A stretch of 64,000 nucleotides of DNA, taken from NCBI GenBank assembly GCA_937946835.1, contig CALFAV010000029.1, positions 1-64,000 of the forward strand, in the 5' to 3' direction. The position numbers and the translations under genes were made by a program. Shown here piece after piece: positions 1 through 10,256 of this stretch. Positions within the stretch are counted from its first letter, which is position 1; every line of letters starts with the position of its first letter. The notes beneath the pieces are model-generated. The model saw nothing but the letters and a program-made list of their open reading frames with translations, was not told the DNA's origin and searched no databases. This stretch comes from an uncultured Verrucomicrobiae bacterium. Its GTDB lineage: Bacteria; Verrucomicrobiota; Verrucomicrobiia; Limisphaerales; J093.

Positions 1-37
1 GTGCCAGACGGCGGTCTTCGGCGTCGGGCTGCGCCAT
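1..37 (-). CDS. 5' end of an unidentified gene, cut by the window edge
   Basis: An ATG at 37 (minus strand) opens a frame that begins MAQPDAEDRRLA and runs off the left edge. A purine-rich GGGGAGGGGAGGAA tract lies about 10 nt upstream, one of the better ribosome binding sites in the window, which is the main reason to call a gene start. It is codirectional with and downstream of recN, 244 nt past the recN stop. Only 12 residues are visible, so no function can be given. Confidence 0.4.
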   Translation of the reverse strand, partial: MAQPDAEDRRLA

Positions 38-281
38 TGACCCGAAATTCCTCCCCTCCCCCTGCAAGTCGCGCTTGACGGCGCCCCGCTACCCGGCCCA
101 CGCGCAAGAAGTCACCCAAGCTCCTTTGCCTCAGCGAGAAGTCACGCAACGGCAAGTCGCCGCGGCCTTGGAACCCGGCCGGAATCCACCCCGCGGGTGC
201 GAAACACCGGCGGTTTTGTTTCGCCGCGCGCGTCCCCCCGCCGCGGTCGTGTCAAAACGCCGGACGGGTCACTTGCATTTC

Positions 282-1967
282 TCAACAACCGGCCGTCTGG
301 GCGCCGCGGGCATCGGCTTCCAGCAGGGCACGGGCGTGCCGGCGGGCGGCCTCGGTGGGCCCTCCCAGCATTCGGGCCAGTTCGGCGATTCGATCTGTCG
401 CGCCCAAGCGTTCCATGCGCGTGAGCGTGCGGCCGGCGCGGACTTCCTTGGTCACGCGATAATGGGCCTGGGCGGCGGCGGCCACGGGGGCGAGGTGGGT
501 GACGCAGAAAACCTGTCGCTGCCGGGCGATCTGCCGCATCTTTTCACCCACGGCGGAGGCGGTTTCCCCGCCCACGTTGGCGTCCACTTCGTCAAACACC
601 AGCACCGGGATTTCATCCTCGGCCGCCAGCACGGTTTTGAGGGCCAACATCACCCGGGCCATCTCCCCGGAAGAGGCAATGGCCCGGAGCGGGCGCGCCG
701 GTTCGCCCGGATTGGGGGCAAAGAGAAATTCGAGGGCATCACAACCCCGGCTCCCGGCCGGCGCCTCGCTCAAGCTCACGTCGAAGCGGCTTTGGGCAAA
801 GCCCAGGTCTTGCAACTGGCGCTCCACCGCCCGGGTCAGCCGGGGAATCACCGCCCGTCGCGCGGCGGTCAGGCGGCGCCCCGCCTGCTCCAGCTCGCGG
901 TTCACCCGGGCCAGTTCGCTGTTCACTTGCGCCAGCTCCGCATCCCGCGCCTCCAGTTGCGCCAGCCGTTTTTGGGCCGTCTCCCCGAAGGCCAGCACCG
1001 CCGCCACAGTTGGGCCGTACTTGCGCTTGAGACCGTGCAGGAGATTCAGGCGCTCCTCGAGCGCGGCCAGGCGCTCCGGGTCCACCTCCACCCGATCGAG
1101 ATACCGGCTCAATGCCCGCTGCAGTTCCTGCGCGGCGGCCCGGGTTTGTTCGTGGAGACTTTCCAGGGGACCGGCCCCCGGGTCCACACGCCCCAACTCA
1201 TGCAACAGGCGGCCCACGGCCCCGATCTGGTTGAGCACGGACAGCTCGTCCTCGCCGAGCAGGTTCAACGCGGCCTGCCCCAGTTGCAACAACCGGGCGG
1301 CGTTGCTGGCTCGCTGGTGGTCCCGGGTCAATTCCTCCTCCTCGTCCGGGCGGAGATTCGCGCCGGAGATCTCCGCCACTTGAAAGCGCAGCAGGTCCAG
1401 TTCCCGGGCGTACGCCTGCTCGTCCCCGATCCACGCGGCCTTCTGCGCCTCAAGTTCCTTGCGACGCCGGAGCAGGGCCGCCCACGCGGCGACCGGCTCC
1501 TGCAGTCCGCCAAACGCGTCCAGGATCGCCAACTGGCGGGCGGGCTGCAGCAGCGACTGGTGCTCGTGCGGGCCGTGCACGTCCACCAACCAGTTCCCCA
1601 CCTCGGCCAGCACCGCCAGCGTGGTGGGCGAGCCGTTGACAAACTGCCGGTTGCTTCCCGCCGCGGTGAAGGTGCGCTTGAGCACCAGCCGGCCCTCCTC
1701 GCACGGCTCGACGCCCAACCCGGCCAGGTGCTCGGCAAACGCCGCCGGCAACCGGCGCACGTCGAACTCCGCCTCCACCGTGCAACTGTCCGCCCCGGCG
1801 CGTATCAGCGTGCGGTCCGCGCGCTCGCCCAGCACCAGGTTGAGGGCGCCGAGGATGACCGATTTGCCGGCACCGGTCTCGCCGGTGACCACGACCAGCC
1901 CGGGCGGGAACTCGAGGGTTAATTCCTCCACGAGCGCGAGGTTGCGAAGGCGCAGCGTGGTGAGCAT
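282..1967 (-). CDS. recN: DNA repair protein RecN
   Basis: SMC-like ATPase of recombinational double-strand break repair, cytoplasmic. The 561-residue product is the usual RecN length. It has an N-terminal Walker A (GETGAGKS, about residues 30-37), a central coiled coil rich in Leu, Arg and Glu, and a C-terminal ABC signature-like SSGEMARVMLALK followed by Walker B FDEVDANVGGE. In most RecN proteins these read SGGE and FDEVDxGIGG, so both are slightly altered. The ATG at 1967 starts MLTTLRLRNLALVEEL, the normal RecN beginning. It is divergent from the gene at 2050; the shared 82-bp spacer carries an inverted repeat. No clear LexA box was seen. Confidence 0.95.
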   Translation of the reverse strand: MLTTLRLRNLALVEELTLEFPPGLVVVTGETGAGKSVILGALNLVLGERADRTLIRAGADSCTVEAEFDVRRLPAAFAEHLAGLGVEPCEEGRLVLKRTFTAAGSNRQFVNGSPTTLAVLAEVGNWLVDVHGPHEHQSLLQPARQLAILDAFGGLQEPVAAWAALLRRRKELEAQKAAWIGDEQAYARELDLLRFQVAEISGANLRPDEEEELTRDHQRASNAARLLQLGQAALNLLGEDELSVLNQIGAVGRLLHELGRVDPGAGPLESLHEQTRAAAQELQRALSRYLDRVEVDPERLAALEERLNLLHGLKRKYGPTVAAVLAFGETAQKRLAQLEARDAELAQVNSELARVNRELEQAGRRLTAARRAVIPRLTRAVERQLQDLGFAQSRFDVSLSEAPAGSRGCDALEFLFAPNPGEPARPLRAIASSGEMARVMLALKTVLAAEDEIPVLVFDEVDANVGGETASAVGEKMRQIARQRQVFCVTHLAPVAAAAQAHYRVTKEVRAGRTLTRMERLGATDRIAELARMLGGPTEAARRHARALLEADARGAQTAGC

Positions 1968-2035
1968 GGTCCGATTTCGTTGGCCGGCACTTTGGCGGCG
2001 ATGCTAGCGTGACGCAAACGAAACCAGATCGGACC
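1968..2035. repeat. Inverted repeat between recN and the MBL-fold gene
   Basis: GGTCCGAT (1968-1975) is perfectly complementary to ATCGGACC (2028-2035), and the adjacent TTCGTT (1976-1981) pairs with AACGAA (2017-2022) across a 5-nt bulge. The repeat starts directly at the recN ATG and fills the short divergent promoter region. It could be an operator shared by the two genes or a hairpin in the recN 5' end. No known operator family was recognised. Confidence 0.5.
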
Positions 2036-2049
2036 GTTCACCCGACCGC

Positions 2050-2841
2050 ATGGCTTTCACCGTCACCTTTCTCGGCACCGGCACCTCGCAGGGGGTGCCG
2101 ATGATCGGGGTCACCTACCCCCCGGAATATCTGGCCAACCCGCGCAACCACCGCACCCGGCCCGCACTGTACCTGGCCACCGACCGTGCGCGCCTGGTCG
2201 TGGACACCCCGCCCGAATTCCGCCTCCAGGTCCTGCGCGAGGACATCCGCTGGCTGGACGCCGTGCTGGTCACCCACGGCCACGCCGACCACATCATGGG
2301 CATGGACGATTGCCGGCGGTTCTGCGACCTGCGCGGCGGGCCGCTGCCGATCTATGCCTCGGCGGCCACGCTGGCCGTGCTACGCCGCGTCTTTGCCCAC
2401 GCCTTCGGCGACGGCCCCATCCCCGACGGCTACTTCCGGCCGGAACCGCATGTCGTGGACGGCCCTTTCACGCTGGGCGACCTGGAAATCACCCCGCTGG
2501 ACCTGCCCCACGGCCGGGTGACCACCACCGGCTTCCTGTTCTCGCAGGGCGGGCGCAAACGGCTGGCCTACCTGACCGATTGCAAAGAGGTCCCGCCGGC
2601 CGCGCTGGCCGCCGTGCGCGGGGTCGAAACCGTGGTGCTCGACGCCCTTCGCCCCGAGCCACATCCTACGCACCTGAGCCTGGACGAGGCGCTGGCCACC
2701 GCGCGCCGCATCGGCGCCGCGCGGACCTACTTCACGCACCTCACGCACCACTACGACCACGACCGGGACCAGGCCGAACTGCCCTCCGGGGTGTGGCTGG
2801 CCTACGACGGCCTGAAGGTGAGCCTCGACGGCCCCGTCTGA
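2050..2841 (+). CDS. MBL-fold metallohydrolase, PhnP-like
   Basis: Metallo-beta-lactamase fold hydrolase of 263 residues. It opens with [12 protein letters not shown] and carries the metal-binding HxHxDH motif ([10 protein letters not shown], His76, His78, Asp80, His81). Downstream metal ligands are plausible in [20 protein letters not shown] and [10 protein letters not shown]. This pattern is that of the PhnP / cyclic phosphate phosphodiesterase group, so a phosphodiesterase acting on a small phosphorylated or nucleotide-like substrate is likely. No phn genes are nearby, so a phosphonate role is not supported. The start lacks a clear Shine-Dalgarno sequence. The next gene begins 8 nt after the stop and is probably cotranscribed. 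Confidence 0.85.
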   Translation: MAFTVTFLGTGTSQGVPMIGVTYPPEYLANPRNHRTRPALYLATDRARLVVDTPPEFRLQVLREDIRWLDAVLVTHGHADHIMGMDDCRRFCDLRGGPLPIYASAATLAVLRRVFAHAFGDGPIPDGYFRPEPHVVDGPFTLGDLEITPLDLPHGRVTTTGFLFSQGGRKRLAYLTDCKEVPPAALAAVRGVETVVLDALRPEPHPTHLSLDEALATARRIGAARTYFTHLTHHYDHDRDQAELPSGVWLAYDGLKVSLDGPV

Positions 2842-2849
2842 ACCGCTGC

Positions 2850-4679
2850 ATGTCGCGCGCCGCGGCCATTGCCATCCTCTGCCTGGTGGGCCTTCCGGTC
2901 GTCACCCTCCGGGCGCAAATCTTTGGTGGGCCGGCGGAGGCGGTTCAAACCACGAATGTGCCGCCCGACGCGCCTGCCGCCGCCGCTGCCCCGCCGGGTG
3001 CCGAAGTGGCGGTGGTGTACAACCTGAACTGGGAGCCGGAATCCCGCCGCGTGGCCGAGCATTACGCCGCGCGCCGCGGCGTGCCCGCGCGGCACCTCAT
3101 CGGCCTGCCCTTGCCGCGCACCGAGGCGATCACCCGCACGGAGTTTCGCGAGCAGTTGCAGCGCCCGCTGGTGGCGGCACTGCAGGAACGCGACCTGGCC
3201 CGTTTCCCCGCACGCGACAGCCCCGGCAGCGCCGGCTTGGCCGGGCTGCCCGCCTCGCAAATCCGCTACCTGGTGCTGGCCTACGGGGTGCCGGTGAAGA
3301 TCACCGCCGACCCCGCCCTGACGGAGAACGTCCCGGACAACCTGCCCGCGCCGCTGCGCCGGAATGAGGCGGCGGTGGATTCCGAACTGGCGGCCCTGCC
3401 CCAACTCGAACGCGGCGCCCCGGTGACCGGCGCACTGGCCAACCGGCTTTACGCCACCACCAACGTGGCCGCGCTTCACCCGACCAACGGGTTGTTTCTG
3501 GTGACCCGCCTGGACGGCCCCACCTTCGAGATCGCACGCGACCTGGTGGACCGGGCACTGGCGGCCGAGACCAACGGCTTGTTCGGTCGGGCCTATTTCG
3601 ACGTGCGCGGCCTCCCCACCAACAGCCCGTACCACAAGGGCGACGCCTGGATTCGGGACGCCGCCGAAACCGCGCGCCGCCAGGGGTTCGAAACCGTCCT
3701 GGACGAGGCGCCCGCCACCATTCCCGCCTGGGCGCCGATGCCGCAGATCGCGCTCTACGCCGGTTGGTACGAAAGCGGCGTGTCCGGGCCGTTCACCCGC
3801 GAGCCGGTCGAGTTCATGCCCGGTGCGGTGGCCTATCACCTCCATTCCTTCAGCGCGCGCACACTGCGACACGCCCGGGCGCACTGGGCGGGTCCCCTGC
3901 TGGCCCGCGGCGCCGCCGCCACGCTGGGGTGCGTCGAGGAACCCTACCTGGACCTCACGCCGCACGTGGGGATTTTCTTCACCTGGTTGCTCGCGCTGCG
4001 GCACAACCTGGCCGAGGCCGCCTACGCCGCGATGCCGGCCCTGTCCTGGCAAATCACCGTGATCGGCGACCCGCTCTACCGGCCGATGGCCCGCGACCCG
4101 CGCGAGCTCCACACCGAACTGGAGCGCACCCGCAGCCCGGGGCTGGCCTGGTCGGTCCTGCGCGTGGTGAACCTCAACCTTGCTGCGGGCGAACCGGCCC
4201 CGCGCCTCATCGAATATCTGCGCCAGCATCCGCTCACCGCCGTCAGCGCCGTGCTGGCCGAAAAACTGGGCGACCTCTACCGGGGAGAAAAACAACCCGA
4301 CGCCGCGCTGCGTCAGTACCGCGCCGCCCTGGCGCTGGACCCCTCGCCCGAACAACGGCTCCAGCTCTGGTTCAAGCTCATCGAGCTGTTAACCGCCGCC
4401 GGCCGGGACGCCGAGGCGCTTGACTTCTACAGCGCCTTTTTCCGGGAGCACCCCAACCACCCCGACTTGTTGCGTTTTTACGAACAAGCCCTCCCCCTGG
4501 CGCAAAAGGTCGGGGACGCCCCCCGGATCGAGCAGTTCGAGGCGGCCATTACTCGCCTGAAGCCGCCGCCGGTTTCCACCAACCAGCCGCCCGCAACCAA
4601 CCCGCCGCGCCCGGACGGGGCCGTCGGGACCAATCACTCGTCCCGCCCGGAGGCGCCCGTCCCCCCACCGAAACCTTGA
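2850..4679 (+). CDS. TIGR03790-type secreted protein with TPR-like C-terminus
   Basis: 609-residue protein whose body resembles the TIGR03790 family of large exported proteins found mainly in Verrucomicrobia, Planctomycetes and Acidobacteria; function unknown. The N-terminus (MSRAAAIAILCLVGLPVVTLRA) is a signal peptide, so the protein should be exported. Typical stretches are VAVVYNLNWEPESRRVAEHYAA near the start (seen in part), YLVLAYGVPVKI, and HRLHSF-like and GDPLYRPM segments later. The last 170 residues contain two or three helical repeats of TPR type (GDLYRGEKQPDAALRQYRAA). A Pro/Thr/Asn-rich tail ends the protein. The ATG at 2850 was chosen because it begins the signal peptide just after the upstream stop. 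Confidence 0.75.
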   Translation: MSRAAAIAILCLVGLPVVTLRAQIFGGPAEAVQTTNVPPDAPAAAAAPPGAEVAVVYNLNWEPESRRVAEHYAARRGVPARHLIGLPLPRTEAITRTEFREQLQRPLVAALQERDLARFPARDSPGSAGLAGLPASQIRYLVLAYGVPVKITADPALTENVPDNLPAPLRRNEAAVDSELAALPQLERGAPVTGALANRLYATTNVAALHPTNGLFLVTRLDGPTFEIARDLVDRALAAETNGLFGRAYFDVRGLPTNSPYHKGDAWIRDAAETARRQGFETVLDEAPATIPAWAPMPQIALYAGWYESGVSGPFTREPVEFMPGAVAYHLHSFSARTLRHARAHWAGPLLARGAAATLGCVEEPYLDLTPHVGIFFTWLLALRHNLAEAAYAAMPALSWQITVIGDPLYRPMARDPRELHTELERTRSPGLAWSVLRVVNLNLAAGEPAPRLIEYLRQHPLTAVSAVLAEKLGDLYRGEKQPDAALRQYRAALALDPSPEQRLQLWFKLIELLTAAGRDAEALDFYSAFFREHPNHPDLLRFYEQALPLAQKVGDAPRIEQFEAAITRLKPPPVSTNQPPATNPPRPDGAVGTNHSSRPEAPVPPPKP

Positions 4680-4728
4680 GCGGGGAAAAGGCAACCCGGC
4701 CGCCGCGCCCGGCGCGACGGGGTTGGGT

Positions 4729-5778
<1,050 letters not shown>

Positions 5779-5959
5779 GGTTGCGTGTCTTGGTGGGCGG
5801 GTGCCCCGACGCCGACCACCGCGGTCAGTTCCGGGTTCACCCGCGCATACCGGTGGATTTCGCCCGGCAACCTAACAAGGCCGCCCACCGCCGCAACCGC
5901 AAAGTCAGGGGGGCCGGGAGAACTCGCGGCCGTCCACCCCGGGCTGCTACGCAACCACC

Positions 5960-6331
5960 TCAAAACCCGCAGCACCCGCCCCACGGCGCGGCCGCCGGGG
6001 CTTCCGCCGGCGCCGCCCCCGCCACGGCGCGCAACCGGGCGCGCAACGTCCCCAGCGGCACCAGCCCCACGATCTCGTCCACCACGCGGCCGTTTTGGAA
6101 CAGCAGCAGGGTGGGCACGCCGCTGATTTGGTAGCGCGCCGCCAGTTCCGGCGCCTCGTCCACGTCCACCTTGGCAAACTTCACCCGCCCGGCGAATTCC
6201 CCGGCCAGTTGCGCCACCACCGGCGCCAACATCCGGCACGGCCCGCACCAGGTCGCGTAAAAATCCACCAGCACCGGCTGGTTGGCCTGCAAGACTTCCG
6301 TCGCAAAGTTCCGCTCGTTCACTTCGGTCAT
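5960..6331 (-). CDS. trxA: Thioredoxin
   Basis: 123-residue thioredoxin with the active site WCGPC (residues 28-32), the FYATWC strand and the cis-proline in SGVPTLLLF. It is a cytoplasmic disulfide reductant for ribonucleotide reductase, peroxiredoxins and others. The ATG at 6331 (MTEVNERNF) is preferred over one six codons upstream because AAAGGAA sits 8 nt before it. The C-terminus is extended by an Ala/Pro-rich stretch ending WGGCCGF; a Cys pair there is not usual for thioredoxin and could be a second redox or metal site. It is separated from its neighbours by about 180 and 230 nt and so is probably monocistronic. Confidence 0.95.
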   Translation of the reverse strand: MTEVNERNFATEVLQANQPVLVDFYATWCGPCRMLAPVVAQLAGEFAGRVKFAKVDVDEAPELAARYQISGVPTLLLFQNGRVVDEIVGLVPLGTLRARLRAVAGAAPAEAPAAAPWGGCCGF

Positions 6332-6559
6332 GGTCGTTCCTTTCGTCATGTACACCTGCCTGGAGCCGGCCGGCGGGAAAAAGTTACAGGAGCGAACCGG
6401 TAGGGTGGCCAACCCCGGCTCGGGTTCTGAGACCGCACGGACCGCAGCTCCCAACGCGCGCGGCGCGATTGGGAAATCGCGGCGGCAGCAGACCCGGATC
6501 AGCGGTCTGGCGTGCGGACTTCCGGACCGCTGCGGCGCGCGCCGCGGCGCCCGCTGCAA

Positions 6560-7207
6560 TTACCGGCCCGGACCGGGCGGAGCGGCGCGGAAGGTGCGGG
6601 GGCGGTTGGTGGCGGTGAGCGCGGGCGGCGCTTCGGTGTTGGTCCGGCCCAATTGGGGCATGGTGGCGGGATCGGCGGTGAACCGGCGCGGCTCGCGAAT
6701 CCAGGGAATGGCACCGCCGCTGAGGATGTGCCGCACCACCAGCAGCACCCCCACCACCGCCAAACCCAGCGCCACCCGCCGGCGGCTGCGCCGCCGCGCC
6801 GCCGCGGCCGCCGCCTCCGGGGTCACCTCGCTGGCCGCCGTGACCTCGCCCGCGGCCGCTTCCAGGTCCGCCAGCAACCCGGCCCAGTCCACGCCGGGCA
6901 CGGGGTCGAAGGTGAATTCGTAAAACCGGCTTTCGCAGCCCTGGCGGGCGCAGTAACCGCCAGCCAGCCGGTGCAGCTTGGGACTGGTTTCGGGGGCGGG
7001 CGCCTCGCTGGCCGCCAGCGCCAACACGTCCTCGCCGAAGAGCCGAAATTGGCATTGCGGGCAGGTGGCGTGGACGCCCGCCCGCAGCGCCGCCAGCACC
7101 TCCACCCCGGGCTGCTCTCGGAGTGCGGTCACCAGGGCACGGGCGAACCCGCCCAGACCGGCCAGGTCCACTGTGCGGGTGAGAGAGACGGGCAAAGGCT
7201 CGGACAT
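6560..7207 (-). CDS. Membrane protein with Cys-pair motif, unknown function
   Basis: 215-residue protein, not recognised. It begins MSEPLPVSLTRTVDLAGLGG. A CPQC pair (ATCPQCQFRLFGED, about residues 49-52) and a later Cys pair (GYCARQGCESRFYEF) could form a zinc site. A basic RRRSRRR patch is followed by one transmembrane helix (VALGLAVVGVLLVVRHIL, about residues 145-162) and a C-terminal Pro/Thr-rich tail of about 50 residues. The layout suggests a single-pass protein with a cytoplasmic zinc-ribbon-like head. Its start lies 14 nt past the stop of the pseudopilin gene upstream, so the two are likely cotranscribed. Confidence 0.65.
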   Translation of the reverse strand: MSEPLPVSLTRTVDLAGLGGFARALVTALREQPGVEVLAALRAGVHATCPQCQFRLFGEDVLALAASEAPAPETSPKLHRLAGGYCARQGCESRFYEFTFDPVPGVDWAGLLADLEAAAGEVTAASEVTPEAAAAAARRRSRRRVALGLAVVGVLLVVRHILSGGAIPWIREPRRFTADPATMPQLGRTNTEAPPALTATNRPRTFRAAPPGPGR

Positions 7208-7221
7208 AACCAACCTTGGGT

Positions 7222-8160
7222 TCACCGCAACGGCTCGTACCACATCCAGTCGGCGGTCGGTTCGTACGGGTGGTACGGGTCCAGGGTCAGGGCGCGGGTG
7301 AAGTTGTGCGTCGCCGCGTGGCCGTCCACGAACAGAATCGGCGAGAGAAACCGGCCGCCGGCCAGGGCCGGGTCTTGAAATTCGTACCGGCCCGCGTGCC
7401 GATGCCACTGGTACCAGAACAAGGTCCCGTCCGGTCGCGCGTAAATCCGGGCCGGCGGTTCGTGCAGCAGAATGTGCCGGACGGGTTGGGACACGAACGA
7501 CTCCGGCTTGCCGGCCAGGCCTTCTTCGGGGTCGGCGGGCGGCACTTTGAATCCGCCGCCCTGCGGCACGGTGAGGCTGCCGGCGTTGTAATGGTAGCTG
7601 CAGCCCAGCGCCTCGTAGTTCGAGGGCACGATCCCCAGGGCCGCCTGACCCTTGTCGCGGCCGCATCGGTACACCGCCGAGGGCGCCACGTAGGGGTTCA
7701 GCGGCCGCACCGCCGCCGCGGCGGACCAGGCGTTCAACGGCGGTACCGGGTCGTGGCCGCCGAGGGCGAATTGCAGGTCCTTGCCCACCCAGGTACCCGG
7801 CGCGGTGGGATGCGGCTCCCAGGCCACCTTGGGCGGGAATCGCGACTGGTGGTCGTCCCGGTACAACTGCAGGCCGATACCAAGCTGGCGGAGGTTGCTC
7901 ACGCAGTTGATCTGCCGGGCCTGTTCCTTGGCGCCGCTCAGACCGGGCAACAACATGCTCGCCAGGATGGAAATGATGGCGATCACCACCAGCAGCTCCA
8001 CGAGCGTGAAGCCCCGGATCAGTCCCCGGCCGAAAGGAACCGGTGGACGCTTGTCCAAGGGCAACCCCCGCACTCCACCCCGGTGGGGTGCGACCCCGCC
8101 AAGCAGGCTCTGAAACAACCGGGTCAAGCGTGTCATGATCAGGTGGGCGCCTTGGCGCAT
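7222..8160 (-). CDS. Pseudopilin-type secreted protein (prepilin N-terminus)
   Basis: 312 residues with a type IV prepilin / type II secretion pseudopilin N-terminus: [18 protein letters not shown] at about residues 50-67, with the Gly before Phe as the prepilin peptidase site and the Glu at +5. The leader before it is unusually long (about 50 basic residues), so a downstream start is possible; an ATG at 8136 has no better ribosome site. The following [21 protein letters not shown] and the late [10 protein letters not shown] are the hallmarks of the large H-X9-DG / DUF1559-like families amplified in Verrucomicrobia and Planctomycetes. It is probably an envelope or secretion-associated protein. 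A second member is at 11880. Confidence 0.85.
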   Translation of the reverse strand: MRQGAHLIMTRLTRLFQSLLGGVAPHRGGVRGLPLDKRPPVPFGRGLIRGFTLVELLVVIAIISILASMLLPGLSGAKEQARQINCVSNLRQLGIGLQLYRDDHQSRFPPKVAWEPHPTAPGTWVGKDLQFALGGHDPVPPLNAWSAAAAVRPLNPYVAPSAVYRCGRDKGQAALGIVPSNYEALGCSYHYNAGSLTVPQGGGFKVPPADPEEGLAGKPESFVSQPVRHILLHEPPARIYARPDGTLFWYQWHRHAGRYEFQDPALAGGRFLSPILFVDGHAATHNFTRALTLDPYHPYEPTADWMWYEPLR

Positions 8161-8406
8161 TAGTCACCCCGCCACCATCGTCCGTCAAGTCTGCGGCAAT
8201 ACTTGCCGGGGCGGCGATGCAAGACGCCAAACGCCCTGCCGGGGGTGGACCGTTCCCGGTGGAAAGCCGCGTTCCACCGCGGCCCGGGGCCGGTGGGAAG
8301 CTGGCGGCCCTTGCTTGTTCCAGAAGGACACTGCCCACGCGTCCCGCTCGCGCCCGGCCCTTTTGCGCGTGCCGCTCGGCGGCGTTGCCGGTAGGCTCCC
8401 CGGCGG

Positions 8407-9522
8407 ATGAAGCCCGGAAGTCACGGGGCGCGGCCCTGGCGGAAATGGGCGCTGTGGTTTGCCGCCTGGACGTTGATTGCGCTGGCGTTTGCCAGTCAGG
8501 TCAACTTCACCCAGGCCCGCCGCGGTTACATCGTCACCTGGAAGTTCGCGCTGACCACGGCGCTGGCGGACTGGTACACCTTCGGCGTGCTCTCGGTGCC
8601 CGCGCTGTGGCTGGCGCGGCGGTTTCATTTCGACGAGTCCGGCTGGCGGCGCAGTCTGGGAGTGCACGCGCTGGCGGGGGCGGTGTTTGCCGTGGCCTGG
8701 GTGGGGTTGCGGGTGGGGGTGGAGGCGTACCGGGCGCGGGAACGCCAGCCCAATTTCAGCTACGCCGAGGCGTTCCACTGGACGTTGGTGCGGTCGTTCT
8801 ATTTCAACCTGCTGGTGTACTGGGTGATCGTGGGCGCCAGTCACGGCATCGAGTACTACCGCCGGTATCGGGAGCGCGAGTTGCAGGCCAGCGAGCTGGA
8901 AAAACTCCTCGCCGAAGCGCGCCTCCAGGCGCTGCAGGCCCAGCTCAACCCACACTTCCTGTTCAACACCCTCAACAGCATTTCCACCCTCATGCACCGG
9001 GATGTGGAGGCGGCCGACCGCATGATCGTGCGCCTGAGCGAACTGCTGCGCCTGGCGTTGAGCACCGCCGGCGCCCAGGAGGTGCCGTTGCGGGATGAAC
9101 TGGAGTTCCTGCGCCGTTACCTCGAGATCGAGCAGGTGCGCTTCGGCCCGCGTCTGAGTGTGGATTTCCACGTGGCCCCGGACACCCTCGAGCTGGCCGT
9201 GCCCAACCTGCTGCTTCAGCCGCTGCTGGAAAACGCCATCAAACACGGCATCGCCCCGCGCAAGGCGGGGGGACGCATCGAGGTCCATGCCCGGCGCGAG
9301 GGCGACCGGTTGCACCTGACCGTGGCCGACAACGGCACCGGCAACAGCCCTTCCACCCGGGGCAGCGGCCTGGGGCTGGCCAACACCCGCGCCCGGCTCG
9401 AACACCTCTACGGCGCGCAGCAGCACTTCGCGTTCGGGCCGCGTCCCGAGGGCGGCTTTGCCGTGCAGATTGTCCTGCCGGCGCGACCGGCCGGCGCGGC
9501 TCAGGTCGGCGGCGCGGGTTGA
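8407..9522 (+). CDS. LytS/YehU-type sensor histidine kinase
   Basis: 371-residue membrane histidine kinase. Four hydrophobic segments fill residues 12-150, followed by a short coiled coil (ELQASELEKLLAEARLQALQ). The His_kinase domain has the phosphoacceptor His183 in QLNPHFLFNTLNSI, and the ATPase has an N box (ENAIKHG, about 275-281), VADNGTG and GSGLGLANTRARL. This class normally pairs with a LytTR response regulator, but none lies beside it, so it is an orphan here. The sensed signal is unknown. Its last 22 nt overlap the 3' end of the convergent gene at 9501. Confidence 0.9.
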   Translation: MKPGSHGARPWRKWALWFAAWTLIALAFASQVNFTQARRGYIVTWKFALTTALADWYTFGVLSVPALWLARRFHFDESGWRRSLGVHALAGAVFAVAWVGLRVGVEAYRARERQPNFSYAEAFHWTLVRSFYFNLLVYWVIVGASHGIEYYRRYRERELQASELEKLLAEARLQALQAQLNPHFLFNTLNSISTLMHRDVEAADRMIVRLSELLRLALSTAGAQEVPLRDELEFLRRYLEIEQVRFGPRLSVDFHVAPDTLELAVPNLLLQPLLENAIKHGIAPRKAGGRIEVHARREGDRLHLTVADNGTGNSPSTRGSGLGLANTRARLEHLYGAQQHFAFGPRPEGGFAVQIVLPARPAGAAQVGGAG

Positions 9523-10256
9523 GCCGGCACGGTCTTCGGCACGCCCGACGCGGCCCGGAGGCGCTGTTTGTGTCGCACCCGGCGCCAGGCCAGCCAACCC
9601 ACGCCGAACAACAGCAGCGCCAGTGCCCCGAAATGCAGCGGATGCCCCAGGCGCCGGTCCACCCAACCCGCGCCCAGCAGCACCAGCGGCGCCGCCTCCG
9701 GAATCAACCCAAGCAAGGTCCCGAAGAGGTATTTCCGCCGGCCCACGCCCGTGAGCGCCAAGGCCAGCGTGATCACCATGCCCGGCAGAGGCAGCAGGCG
9801 CGCCAGAATCACCCCGGACATGCCCGGGTCCCGCCCCAGAAATCGCAGCGCCGCGGGCAAGCCCGTCAGCGGGCCTTCCGCCCGGCCGCGCAGCACCAGA
9901 AAGGTCAGGAAGTAGCTGGTCGTGGGCGCCGCCAGCGACAACGCCAACCCGCCCCAGAATCCGTACAACGCGCCCGCCAGCGGACAAAACACCAAGCGCG
10001 GCACGCCCAGAAAAATCAGCAGCGCCGTGCCCGCATAAAACACCAGCCCGCCGGCCCAACCCGTCGCGCGCACCCAGGCGGCCGCCCGGCCCGCCGGCTC
10101 GAGCCACTCGTGCAGCGGCGTCAGCCGGTAGAGCAACATGCCGGTGAAGACCACGCCCAGCAGCACCGCCGCCCGGAGCAGGATGCGGTGCGCGGACAAC
10201 TCCCCGGCGCGCGGTCCGATTGCCGCCGGGTGGACTGAGGACGGGGCGGGACTCAC
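9501..10256 (-). CDS. TVP38/TMEM64 family membrane protein
   Basis: 251-residue polytopic membrane protein of the TVP38/TMEM64 (SNARE-associated, DedA-like) family, with about six hydrophobic segments. The family core is visible as GLVFYAGTALLIFLGVP, FCPLAGALYGFWGGL and ILARLLPLPGMVITLALALTGV, including the Pro and Gly positions typical of the re-entrant loops. Bacterial members are linked to lipid scrambling or membrane homeostasis, but the transported or scrambled lipid is unknown. The proposed GTG start at 10256 overlaps the stop of the upstream glycosyltransferase as GTGA, which suggests translational coupling; a TTG 20 codons later is the alternative. Confidence 0.8.
   Translation of the reverse strand: MSPAPSSVHPAAIGPRAGELSAHRILLRAAVLLGVVFTGMLLYRLTPLHEWLEPAGRAAAWVRATGWAGGLVFYAGTALLIFLGVPRLVFCPLAGALYGFWGGLALSLAAPTTSYFLTFLVLRGRAEGPLTGLPAALRFLGRDPGMSGVILARLLPLPGMVITLALALTGVGRRKYLFGTLLGLIPEAAPLVLLGAGWVDRRLGHPLHFGALALLLFGVGWLAWRRVRHKQRLRAASGVPKTVPAQPAPPT

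Noticed and set aside
75-1922. Long open frame on the plus strand opposite recN
   Set aside because: Its translation is low-complexity and Gly/His/Arg-rich with no domain; it mirrors the GC-rich recN codons on the other strand.
2802-4355. 517-codon frame antisense to the TIGR03790 gene
   Set aside because: Antisense shadow in GC-rich DNA; Gly/Gln/His-rich product without any family resemblance.
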